Source of the DNA: Longimicrobium sp.
Lineage (GTDB): Bacteria; Gemmatimonadota; Gemmatimonadetes; Longimicrobiales; Longimicrobiaceae
Direction of reading: 5' to 3'
DNA: 54,084 bases
NCBI GenBank assembly: GCA_036387335.1
Contig: DASVTZ010000199.1
Location: 1-54,084, forward strand
Below the pieces are notes generated by a model. It saw only the letters and a list, made by a program, of their open reading frames with translations. It made no database searches and was not told the origin of the DNA. How positions within the stretch are numbered: position 1 is the first letter of the stretch; every line of letters starts with the position of its first letter. This document shows positions 43,317 through 51,254 of this stretch, one piece after another. Position numbers and translations under genes: made by a program.

Positions 43317-45482
43317 TCACCCGATGCGGTTGATCTCGATCGTGATGCGGTCGATCCGCTGCATCTCGGTGCCCGCCAGGCTCGCGGCCACCATCACGCC
43401 CTCCGCCGACGAGCCCTGCGACAGCAGCGGCACCGACTGCATGGTCTCCGAGTCCCACGCCGTCCCCTTCACCACGTAGGTGCCCTCGGGCACCTTGCCC
43501 CGGCCGAAGGTGACCCGCATGGGGATGACCCGCGCGCGGAGGGACGGCTCGAGAACCTCCAACACGGTGACGTTGTAGGCGTCGCCCAGGGGAGTGGCGC
43601 GGCCCGGGATGTCCTTCACCTCGAAGTTGCCGGCCGCTACGATGCGGTACACGCCGCCCGGCGCCTGCACCGAGAACCTGGACCGCCACGAGCCGGCGTT
43701 GGTCGCGGGGTCCACCGTCCAGACGAGCGACTGCCCCGCGCGGGTGGGCTGTTCGGTGGGCGCCCACCGCCCGCTCCCAATGGCCTCGTCGCGGTTCCAC
43801 GCCAGGAGCTGCCCCGCCGCCGACGGCGCCGTGTCCGACACCGGCTGGCCGCGGATGCGGGTGACGGTGAGGTCCGCGAGCGGCCCCGAGACGTCGCCCC
43901 CCGCGGTCTCCGCCGCGGGCGGGGCGGCGGGGGCGGCCGGGGCCGCTGGTTCCCACCGCCGCCGGACGTTGCTCCAGGTGAGCACCTGCCCGTTGGCGCT
44001 GGGCGCCGTGGGCGCCACCCTGAACCCCTGGAGCCCCACCACCGTGTTGCTCCCCACCGGCCCCGTGACGTCGCCGCCCAGGGAGGGGAGCACGGTGGAC
44101 TGCTCGCGGAACACCACGTACGCGCGTACCTCGGGGCCGTGGCGGTCCAGCAGCCCACCGTCCGGGCGGTCGCCTCCCACACCGGCCGGCGCGCTGCCGG
44201 CGTCGGTGATCTGCGCCAGGTCCAGGCGCAGCTCCACCGTGTCGCCGTCCGCCGCGCCGGGGGAGAGCAGCACGTCGAAGGCGTTGTCCATCCCCCCCAC
44301 CGGCGTCACCGAGCCGGGAGACACGAGGGCGCCCCCGTTCACCACCACCGTGACGGCGCCGGCGGGAAGGTCCAGGGCGGCTTCGTGGTGCAGCCACACC
44401 CGCACCGTGTCCAGCGCGATGGGGGCGGCGGTCACGAAGGTGTCCACCTGCCCGCCGCGGCATTCGCCGCCCACGCGGGTGAGCCATTCCTGCAGCAGGC
44501 GGGTGTGCAGGAGCACCGGGCGGCGCTCCTCGTCGGCGGGAAACGGGTTCCCCGCCACCCGCCACCCCACGGCCACCGGCAGGTCCACCTCGGCCAGCAG
44601 CACGCAGCAGTCTTCGTGGCCCGGGCAACCGCAGCCGCACCCCTCGCCCGCCGGCTCGGCGGCGCGCACGCGGGGGCGCACCTCGGTGGCCCACACGCGC
44701 ACCGCCTCGCGGATGGCCGCGGCGGCTTCCCCCTCGTCCAGCACGAAGCCGTCGCCCTCGCCGGGCGGGGAGCCGGAGAGCAGCCAGCCTTCGCCCACGT
44801 CGAGCGCGCGCACGGCGGCCACCAGCGCCTCGCGGCCCCCGCCGGGCCCGCCGTCCTCCACGCGCACCCGGTCCAGCAGGCGGCCGAAGGCGCGCACGGC
44901 CTCCTCCTCCGGCTGCGAGAAGCGGAACTGCGTGAGGCCGCCCGGGTTGTCGCCGGGGGGCGAGTTCCACGGCGCCTCGTCGCGCAGCGCCAGCCGCAGC
45001 TCGAAGCTCTCGCGGATGCGCGAGGGCTGCATGGCGTCGTCCTGGCTGCGGCAGGGCTCGCCGGGCACCGGCACCACGTCGTCCGGGCACTCGCGGTGGC
45101 ACAGGACCACGGCCAGCGGGATGACGGCGGGGCCATTGCCGTACAGCCGCTGCAGCACCTCGCGGTGGCGGTCCAGCCAGGCGTTCAGCCGCACGCACAT
45201 GGTGTCGGGCACGCAGATGTCGCGGCCGCACGGGTCCACGGCCGCCCCCTCCGTCACCCGGATCTCGGGGTCGGCGTCGGCGGGGTCGGGGGTGGTGACC
45301 TGCAGCCCCCACACGGTGCCGTAGCCGTGCAGCCACTGGTTGTGCCTCCAGCGGCCGGCCCGGTGGTAGAGCTGCTCCTGCTGGAACTCGTCGACCCCCA
45401 GCACCAGGCCCAGGGTGTAGTTCACGCGCTTGGAGGGGTCCGCGCGCAGGGGGCCGGCGGCGGCCGTGGCGAATGCAGTCAT
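43317..45482 (-). CDS. Tail-fibre-like eCIS protein with repeated fibre motifs
   Basis: 721 residues; the ATG overlaps the stop of the gpI-type gene (ATGA). The N-terminal attachment domain (NYTLGLVLGVDEFQQEQLYH; LHGYGTVWGLQV) is shared with the 871-residue protein. A Cys cluster GCGCGCPGHEDCC (about residues 280-292) may bind metal. From about residue 480 there are fibre repeats of the type GGDVTGPVGSNTVVGLQG...APSANGQVLTW and GGDVSGPLADLTVTRIRG...APSAAGQLLAWN, known from trimeric phage tail fibres, followed by a beta-rich tip domain (about 610-721). It is the best receptor-binding fibre candidate of the particle. Confidence 0.75.
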   Translation of the reverse strand: MTAFATAAAGPLRADPSKRVNYTLGLVLGVDEFQQEQLYHRAGRWRHNQWLHGYGTVWGLQVTTPDPADADPEIRVTEGAAVDPCGRDICVPDTMCVRLNAWLDRHREVLQRLYGNGPAVIPLAVVLCHRECPDDVVPVPGEPCRSQDDAMQPSRIRESFELRLALRDEAPWNSPPGDNPGGLTQFRFSQPEEEAVRAFGRLLDRVRVEDGGPGGGREALVAAVRALDVGEGWLLSGSPPGEGDGFVLDEGEAAAAIREAVRVWATEVRPRVRAAEPAGEGCGCGCPGHEDCCVLLAEVDLPVAVGWRVAGNPFPADEERRPVLLHTRLLQEWLTRVGGECRGGQVDTFVTAAPIALDTVRVWLHHEAALDLPAGAVTVVVNGGALVSPGSVTPVGGMDNAFDVLLSPGAADGDTVELRLDLAQITDAGSAPAGVGGDRPDGGLLDRHGPEVRAYVVFREQSTVLPSLGGDVTGPVGSNTVVGLQGFRVAPTAPSANGQVLTWSNVRRRWEPAAPAAPAAPPAAETAGGDVSGPLADLTVTRIRGQPVSDTAPSAAGQLLAWNRDEAIGSGRWAPTEQPTRAGQSLVWTVDPATNAGSWRSRFSVQAPGGVYRIVAAGNFEVKDIPGRATPLGDAYNVTVLEVLEPSLRARVIPMRVTFGRGKVPEGTYVVKGTAWDSETMQSVPLLSQGSSAEGVMVAASLAGTEMQRIDRITIEINRIG

Positions 45483-48403
45483 GTCCACCTCGCGGGGGTC
45501 GCCCGCGGTTGGCGGCGCACGGCGATGGGGTCGCGCCCCACCACCCTGCGCCCGGTTGTGTTCCAGGGTTCGGTCCATGCCAGCTGCGCGGCCCCCAGCA
45601 CGCCGCGGCCCAGCTCCAGCGCGGTAAAGCGGCTGCCCTGGCCCAGCAGCGTGTCGGTGCCCAGCCGCGCCTCGCCCACGCGCATGGCGGCCCAGTACAG
45701 GCGCGCCTCCACCACGGTGTGGGCGGGCTTCTCGATCTCGGCGATGCGGCGCGCCAGGTCGCGCCGGCGCCGCTGGCTCTCCGCGTCCTCGCCGGGTACC
45801 ACGGGCACCAGCACGGTGAAGCGGTGCGCGGAGCGGTGCATGGGCACCACCACGCTCACGAAGGTGATCCAGTCGCCCAGCTCCCCGCCCCCGGCCGGCA
45901 TCTCCGTGGGGAAGGGGATGGCCTGCAGCGAGGCCGCGGCGGCCGGCCCGCTGCGCTTCCAAGCCGCGTTGAGCGCCTCCACCGTGCGGTGGCGCCCCGC
46001 GAGGAAGTCCTGCCACAGGGGGAGCTCGCGCGCCTCGGGCGGCACGTAGGTGAAGCCCAGCCCCTCGCGCAGGAACCTCCGCCAGTCCTCCGTCCGCCTG
46101 GGCGGCGGCGCCGTGGCGACGAGGCGGATGAGCCGCGACTGGAACGACGTGTAGGCCGTCCCCCACGCCTTGTTCAGCGCCTCCACCGTCTCGTACCGCG
46201 CGGCGATCCACTCCCGCCACCGGGAGTGCAGCGGCTCGGCGCCCTGCGCGGGGGTCCAGGGGAGGGCGGTGGTGGTGGTTCCTGGCCCGGCCAGGTCGCT
46301 CACGTCGCCGTACGCCACCCCCGGCGAGCCGCGGGCGAGGAAGCGCTCCACCACCCGCACGCCGAAGCGCGACCGCGCCTGCCCCCCACTCTCGCTCGCC
46401 CCTCCGGAGCATCCGCATCCCTCCGGTGCCGCGGTGGCGGTAGTGGACAAAATGGACGCCGTGGGTGCGGCCGATCCGCCGCACCCGCAGTCATCGAACA
46501 GGTGCGGGTCGACGCACGCCTCCAGCGCCAGCCGCAGGGCGCGCACGATCCCCTCGCGGGTGCCACGCGAGGCGTACATGCGCATGGCGTTGGCGAGAAA
46601 GAAGCGGCGCCGCGGCTCGTCCCAGGCGGCGTCGAACGTCGCGCCCATCCACCCGGCCAGCCATTCCAGGAACTCCGCGGGAACGGTGCGGGTGTCGAAC
46701 AGCATCTGCGCGTCGGCCACGCGCCCCTCGATCTCCGTGAGCGTGCCCTCGGCGTTGGCCAGCAGGCGGTCCACGAACGAGGCGGAGGCGGGGTCTTCGC
46801 GCCAGACGGCGGGGAGGTAGCGGGCCAGGTACGAGAAGCGCGGATAGTAGGCGCGCAGCCCGTGCAGCCGCGGCGTGGTGCGCCCGTTGCCGGCCAGCGT
46901 CACGCGCAGCTGCAGGTAGCGCCCGCGTGCGTTCTGAAAGAGCAGCTCCCAGGTGCCGGCCTGCCCGTCGGGCCCCTGCAGCGGGGCCACGCGGTAGGGG
47001 AGCTCGGTGCCGTTGCCGCGCAGGTAGGGCGCGGGCTCCTCTTCCCAGGGCAGCGCCGCCAGCTCCTCCACGAAGTCCGCGGCGCGGCTCTCCACGCGCA
47101 CCGAGGCCTCGGGGGGGATGCAGGCGTCCAGCATCAGCCGGTGCCACACGCACCCCGGCTCGCGGCCGTCGAAGGCGCGCTCGTCGTCCGTGCCCCCGCC
47201 GCGCGCGGGAAGGCGCAGCACCGCCTCGCGCTCGAAGCTGGGGCGCGGGTAGGCGAGCAGGGAGACGAAGCGCCCGCCGGGGCCGTCGTACCAGGCCCCG
47301 CCCCCCGCCGCCACCACAGCACCCCCGCCGAAGCGGCGCATGGGGTAGAATTCGCGCCCGAACCCGATCTCCAGCGCCTCCGCCGCGCCGGCGACGGTGA
47401 AGGCGAACGCCTGGTTTCCGCTGGGGGCGACGATGTACGCCGTGCCGCGCACGTCGTGCCTGGAGCACGCCGCGTCGGGGACGAACGCCAGGTCGAAGCC
47501 GCGCGCCAGGTCGGCCAGCACCCCGGGCACCTCGTCCAGCAGCGGCGCCAGCGGGTAGGATGCGTGCGCGCCGTGCAGCGCGAAGCGGTGCAGCGCGGCG
47601 GCGGCGGTGGCCCCATCGCGCCCCAGCACCAGCGCGCTTCCGTCGCACAGCGCGTCCACCGCCACCGGCTCCAGCACGGCTCCGACGTCCAGCGACGCGT
47701 CGAGGGTGATGGGTCCCACGGCGTCCTCGGCCACGTGCGCCGCGGCGGGCCCGCCGGCAGGGACGAAGTCGGGCGCGGCGTGGGCGGGCGGTGCGGCCGG
47801 CGCGCCGGAGATCACGCGAAAGAAGCGGTCGAGCGCCCACAGCCGCGCGTTGTCACGGTCCAGCACCCAGACCCCCCCATCCGGCGCCGCGGCGATGTCC
47901 CACGGAGCAAAGGGAACGGAGGCGGGCCAGGGAAGCGCCACCGGCGGCCCGCCGGCCGCCAGGTCGAACACCAGCAGCCCGGCCGGCTCCAGCGTGCCCA
48001 CCACCAGGTAGTGCTCGCCGGTCACGGCCAGCCCGCGCAGCGGCACCGGCTCGGGAGCGCGCGGGGGCGCCGCGGGGGCGAATGCGCCGGCCTGCGCGCT
48101 TCCGCACGGCGGCGGGGCTTCGGGAGGCCAGAAGCGCGTCTCGGCGCGGTCGTGGTGCGAGCGCGCGCGGATGGAGCGGCGGTCCGCGCCGATCACGTAC
48201 CAGTTGCCGAAGCGGTCACGCCCGGCACCGCGGCGGTCGCCCTGCGACGGCGGCGCCTCCGAGATCCGCGTGGGAAAGACCACGGGGAGGCGCTCCAGCC
48301 CCAGCGCGCCGCCCGACCACTCGGCGCCCGCGGCAGGGCCGGACGCGCCGACCCAGTCGTCGTGCCCCAGCAGCAGGTGGAAGCGGGTGCCGTTGACGTC
48401 CAT
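45479..48403 (-). CDS. eCIS baseplate/tail protein I (gpI-like, Afp12 position) with N-terminal propeller-like region
   Basis: 974 residues. The first ~400 residues contain repeated beta-propeller-like blades (HYLVVGTLEPAGLLVFDLAA; PWDIAAAPDGGVWVLDRDNA). The central part (about 500-640) is the phage tail-protein domain of the P2 gpI type: YLARYLPAVWREDPASASFV, LTEIEGRVADAQMLFDTRTV, EWLAGWMGATFDAAWDEPRR, MYASRGTREGIVRALRLALE. Then come two Cys clusters (DDCGCGG; EGCGCSGG) and two copies of a TVEALNxAW motif. It links the baseplate to fibres, and the fibre gene follows with ATGA overlap. It starts 9 bp after the gpJ gene. Confidence 0.85.
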   Translation of the reverse strand: MDVNGTRFHLLLGHDDWVGASGPAAGAEWSGGALGLERLPVVFPTRISEAPPSQGDRRGAGRDRFGNWYVIGADRRSIRARSHHDRAETRFWPPEAPPPCGSAQAGAFAPAAPPRAPEPVPLRGLAVTGEHYLVVGTLEPAGLLVFDLAAGGPPVALPWPASVPFAPWDIAAAPDGGVWVLDRDNARLWALDRFFRVISGAPAAPPAHAAPDFVPAGGPAAAHVAEDAVGPITLDASLDVGAVLEPVAVDALCDGSALVLGRDGATAAAALHRFALHGAHASYPLAPLLDEVPGVLADLARGFDLAFVPDAACSRHDVRGTAYIVAPSGNQAFAFTVAGAAEALEIGFGREFYPMRRFGGGAVVAAGGGAWYDGPGGRFVSLLAYPRPSFEREAVLRLPARGGGTDDERAFDGREPGCVWHRLMLDACIPPEASVRVESRAADFVEELAALPWEEEPAPYLRGNGTELPYRVAPLQGPDGQAGTWELLFQNARGRYLQLRVTLAGNGRTTPRLHGLRAYYPRFSYLARYLPAVWREDPASASFVDRLLANAEGTLTEIEGRVADAQMLFDTRTVPAEFLEWLAGWMGATFDAAWDEPRRRFFLANAMRMYASRGTREGIVRALRLALEACVDPHLFDDCGCGGSAAPTASILSTTATAAPEGCGCSGGASESGGQARSRFGVRVVERFLARGSPGVAYGDVSDLAGPGTTTTALPWTPAQGAEPLHSRWREWIAARYETVEALNKAWGTAYTSFQSRLIRLVATAPPPRRTEDWRRFLREGLGFTYVPPEARELPLWQDFLAGRHRTVEALNAAWKRSGPAAAASLQAIPFPTEMPAGGGELGDWITFVSVVVPMHRSAHRFTVLVPVVPGEDAESQRRRRDLARRIAEIEKPAHTVVEARLYWAAMRVGEARLGTDTLLGQGSRFTALELGRGVLGAAQLAWTEPWNTTGRRVVGRDPIAVRRQPRATPARWT

Positions 48404-48412
48404 GGCCGGGCC

Positions 48413-50656
48413 TCAGCAGCTCTTCGGGACGACGGGGACGGGACGGCGGCGGGTGGCCGCGCCCGTGCCTGTGCCCGTGGGAGCCCCCGTGTCTTCCGCG
48501 TCGCCCGCGCGCACGGTCAGCCGGTCCAGCCGCGGGAGCTCCAGACCGCGAATCGGCAGCGTGGCGATCTCCGTCCCGCCCTCGTCCCACATGCGCACGC
48601 CGCGCACGGAGGCGACCCCCGCCACCCGCGCCACCTGCGCCCACAGCTCGCGGTCCTCCACCGGCTTGTCCAGCGGCCACCCCGTCCCCTCCTGCCCGCC
48701 CAAGAGCGGCGACAGGAATGCGCGCAGCGCGGCCTTCACCGCCTCGCGCACGGTGGCCAGGTCGGCCCCGGGAACGGTGTCGAAGCCCACGGAGAGGGAG
48801 AGGGAGACGTATTTGGGGCCGCGGAGGTGCACCTCGGTGGTCACCAGCCGGCGCGGCTCCAGGTGCGCGCAGACGGCCTGCAGAAAGAGGCGGTCGGGCA
48901 CCGGCGCGTCGGGGCGCAGCGGGTCGTTGGGAATCAGCAGCAGCGTCACCACCCCGGGCGCGGGCGCGCCGGCGTCGGGGTGCCAGGTGGAGAGCACCTC
49001 CATCCGCCCCAGCGAGATCCCCGGCGTCGCGGTCACGATCTCGCGGAAGTCGTCCTTCGATACGGCGCGGTCCTGGTTCCGCAGGGAGAGCGGAATGCGG
49101 CGCTCCGCGTCCACCGTGCTCTCGCCGTCGTCGCCGCCCCAGGTGGGGATGGGGTTCAGCACCTTGAAGCCGGCCGGCAGGAGCGGCCCCGTCTTCACCG
49201 CGCCGATCCCCACGTTCCCCGCGCTCCCGCCTCCGTAGGCGTAGGCGGCCACGATGGCCGCGCCCGGCGGCGGACGCATCCCCGCGTAGCCGTTGCCAAA
49301 GGTGACCACGCCGCTCTCGCGGTCCACGGCGAAGACGCGCGGGTCGCCGCCGGCGGAGGTCTCGGCGCCGGGGGGCAGGGTGGGGTCGCGCACCGGCACC
49401 TCGGCCGGGGCGGCCAGCAGGTCGCTGGTGCGCGTCCAGATCTCGCCGTTCACCGCCAGCGACACGGACTCGGGAAGGACGGGCACGTTGGGCAGCGCCA
49501 GCGACTGGTCGGGCTCGCCCGTGCCCACCCCCACGCGCTGTGCGGCCACGGGAATGCGCTGCGAGATGCGCGTGGCGTTCACCCCCAGCCACGAGAAGCG
49601 CGCCTCCCACCCCGGCGACGCGCCGGGAGCGGAGCCGGACGAATCGGGCGCGTCGGCCAGGCGGATGCGGATCCAGCAGAGGACGCGCGCGGCCAGGCTC
49701 TCGTCGTCCAGCGCGGGGGGCAGGTCGCCCACCCCGTCGTCCATCGGGTCCAGGTCGTCCCAGGCGCCGAACTCGCCCTCGCCGGGCAGGGTGAGCTGCA
49801 CCAGGGCGAGGTTCTCCAGCGCGTCGTCGTCGGCGGCGGCGTCCAGCGGGGTGTAGACGGGCTCCTGGCCGGTGTCGAAGGTGCCGGTGGAGATGTCGAA
49901 GGAGAGCTGCGGCACCGCGCGCGCGGCCGCGCCCCCCGCGCGCAGCACGCGCTGGCTGGCGTCCCACGCCGGCGCGATCCCCAGCGTGAGCACCTTGCCG
50001 GCGATGCGGGCCCGCACCTCGCGCCGCAGCGCGTCGTCCGGCTTGTCCGCGGCGCGCAGCAACACGGCCAGCCACAGGGCGTGGTCCACCGCGTCCGCCG
50101 TCAGGCTCACCGCGCCCACGCGCGCGCCGTTCACCGGCCACTCGAACGGAGTGGTGCGGTAGAAGTCCAGCGTGGCCGCGTCCTCGCCCTCGCCGTCGCC
50201 AAAGAGCTGCGAGTACATGGTCTGCGCGGTGTCCGTCTCCGTGCCCGCGGCCAGACGGGCGCGGTAGAACACCTTTCCCTCCACGGGCAGCACGTCCAGC
50301 CCGTTCTCCGTCACGAACCCCGTGGCGCCGGAAAAGAGCTGCAGCCCGGCGGGGAGCGTCACCGTGTCCAGCGGCCCGCGCTCGTTGGCGATGGCCGCCA
50401 CCCCCGTCGCCGCGGCGGCGGGGCGCAGCGGAATGCCCAGCAGCTCCAGGAACTTGAGGCGGTTGCGCTCGGGGATCAGGTTGGCGCGGTAGAGCAGGCT
50501 GTCCGTCATGAAGGCGAACAGCTGCAGCAGCGTCACCCCCGGATCGGCGTCGTTGAAGTTGCGCCACTCCGGGTTGTGCACCGGAATGCGCGCCAGCGCC
50601 TCCGACAGGATCTGCGTGTAGTCGCGGTCGTCTATCCGCGGAACGATGAGCGGCAT
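48413..50656 (-). CDS. eCIS baseplate assembly protein gpJ-like (Afp11 position)
   Basis: 747 residues from the ATG at 50656, chosen because AAGGGG lies just upstream; an earlier start would extend it by 15 poorly conserved residues. The N-terminus is typical: RDYTQILSEALARIPVHNPE and WRNFNDADPGVTLLQLFAFM (about residues 10-50). The C-terminal half shows FAVDRESGVVTFGNGYAGMR and KDDFREIVTATPGISLGRME, the hallmarks of the gpJ/TIGR02243 baseplate wedge family. The protein forms the wedge that triggers sheath contraction. It is followed after 9 bp by the gpI-type gene and preceded by a 203-bp spacer with short tandem repeats. Confidence 0.93.
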   Translation of the reverse strand: MPLIVPRIDDRDYTQILSEALARIPVHNPEWRNFNDADPGVTLLQLFAFMTDSLLYRANLIPERNRLKFLELLGIPLRPAAAATGVAAIANERGPLDTVTLPAGLQLFSGATGFVTENGLDVLPVEGKVFYRARLAAGTETDTAQTMYSQLFGDGEGEDAATLDFYRTTPFEWPVNGARVGAVSLTADAVDHALWLAVLLRAADKPDDALRREVRARIAGKVLTLGIAPAWDASQRVLRAGGAAARAVPQLSFDISTGTFDTGQEPVYTPLDAAADDDALENLALVQLTLPGEGEFGAWDDLDPMDDGVGDLPPALDDESLAARVLCWIRIRLADAPDSSGSAPGASPGWEARFSWLGVNATRISQRIPVAAQRVGVGTGEPDQSLALPNVPVLPESVSLAVNGEIWTRTSDLLAAPAEVPVRDPTLPPGAETSAGGDPRVFAVDRESGVVTFGNGYAGMRPPPGAAIVAAYAYGGGSAGNVGIGAVKTGPLLPAGFKVLNPIPTWGGDDGESTVDAERRIPLSLRNQDRAVSKDDFREIVTATPGISLGRMEVLSTWHPDAGAPAPGVVTLLLIPNDPLRPDAPVPDRLFLQAVCAHLEPRRLVTTEVHLRGPKYVSLSLSVGFDTVPGADLATVREAVKAALRAFLSPLLGGQEGTGWPLDKPVEDRELWAQVARVAGVASVRGVRMWDEGGTEIATLPIRGLELPRLDRLTVRAGDAEDTGAPTGTGTGAATRRRPVPVVPKSC

Positions 50657-50711
50657 GGCCCCTTCAGCATCTCGTTGAGGAAGCGGCCATCGCCGCTCCA
50701 CGTACGAACCG

Positions 50712-50781
50712 AAGTCCTAAGTCCTGAGTCCTAAGTCCTGAGTCCTGAGTCCTAAGTCCTAAGTCCTAAGTCCTAAGTGCT
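50712..50781. repeat. 7-bp tandem repeat array (AAGTCCT/GAGTCCT)
   Basis: Ten head-to-tail heptamers, seven AAGTCCT-type (the last reading AAGTGCT) and three GAGTCCT. They lie in the only long spacer of the eCIS operon, between the gp25 and gpJ genes, about 56 bp from the gpJ start. It is a simple-sequence array; length variation is expected. Confidence 0.9.
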
Positions 50782-50790
50782 GGATCAAAG

Positions 50791-50854
50791 CGCACTAACG
50801 CACTCACGCACTCACGCACTGCAGTTCAGCACTCAGCACTTGGCACTTAGCACT
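50791..50854. repeat. 8-bp and 7-bp short tandem repeats
   Basis: CGCACTAA CGCACTCA CGCACTCA CGCACT (50791-50820) is an octamer array of almost four units, followed by CAGCACT CAGCACT TGGCACT TAGCACT (50827-50854), a heptamer array of four. With the array at 50712 this makes three consecutive related low-complexity blocks sharing an AGTGC/AGTCC core. Confidence 0.8.
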
Positions 50855-50859
50855 TCCCT

Positions 50860-51252
50860 TCATCCCCCCAACTCCACCCTCACACTCACCTGCTCCGTCG
50901 CCCGGTCCGCCACGAGCTGGTATCTCACCGTCGCGACGGCCGCGCGCGGGTCGTCCTCCCCCTCCTCCACCGTCACGGACTGCAGGGTGATGCGCGGCTC
51001 CCAGCGGCGAAGCGCGTCCTCCACCCGCTCCTGGATGCGGCGGCGCGTGGAGACGGTGTTGGGCTCGAAGAGGAAGCTTCCCGCGCCTCCGCCGAACTCG
51101 GGGAGCATCACCCGCTCGCCCGGCTCGGTGAGCAGCACGTGGCGGATGCACTCGCGCACGTTGTCTGGCCCGCGCGACGACGCCACGCGCCCGTCGGGGC
51201 CCAGCCGCAGGGGAAACGAGATCCCCGAGCCGAAAACGGTGTCGCCGGCCAC
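50860..51252 (-). CDS. gp25/gpW-family baseplate wedge protein (Afp9 position)
   Basis: 130 residues from a GTG start that has AAAGGAG five bases upstream and lies 2 bp after the previous stop. The lysozyme-like gp25 fold is recognisable: GSGISFPLRLGPDGRVASSR, then NVRECIRHVLLTEPGERVML, PEFGGGAGSFLFEPN and RIQERVEDALRRWEPRITLQ. gp25 is the most conserved wedge component of contractile tails and nucleates sheath assembly. It is followed by the repeat-containing spacer and then the gpJ gene. Confidence 0.93.
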   Translation of the reverse strand: MAGDTVFGSGISFPLRLGPDGRVASSRGPDNVRECIRHVLLTEPGERVMLPEFGGGAGSFLFEPNTVSTRRRIQERVEDALRRWEPRITLQSVTVEEGEDDPRAAVATVRYQLVADRATEQVSVRVELGG

Positions 51253-51254
51253 GG

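Noticed and set aside
45473-50734. Very long open frame on the plus strand antisense to the baseplate genes
   Set aside because: The minus strand encodes recognisable tail proteins here. The plus-strand product is Arg/Ala/His-rich without domains, as expected for an antisense frame in GC-rich DNA.
50712-50854. CRISPR-like array
   Set aside because: Units are 7-8 bp without spacers and no cas genes are present.
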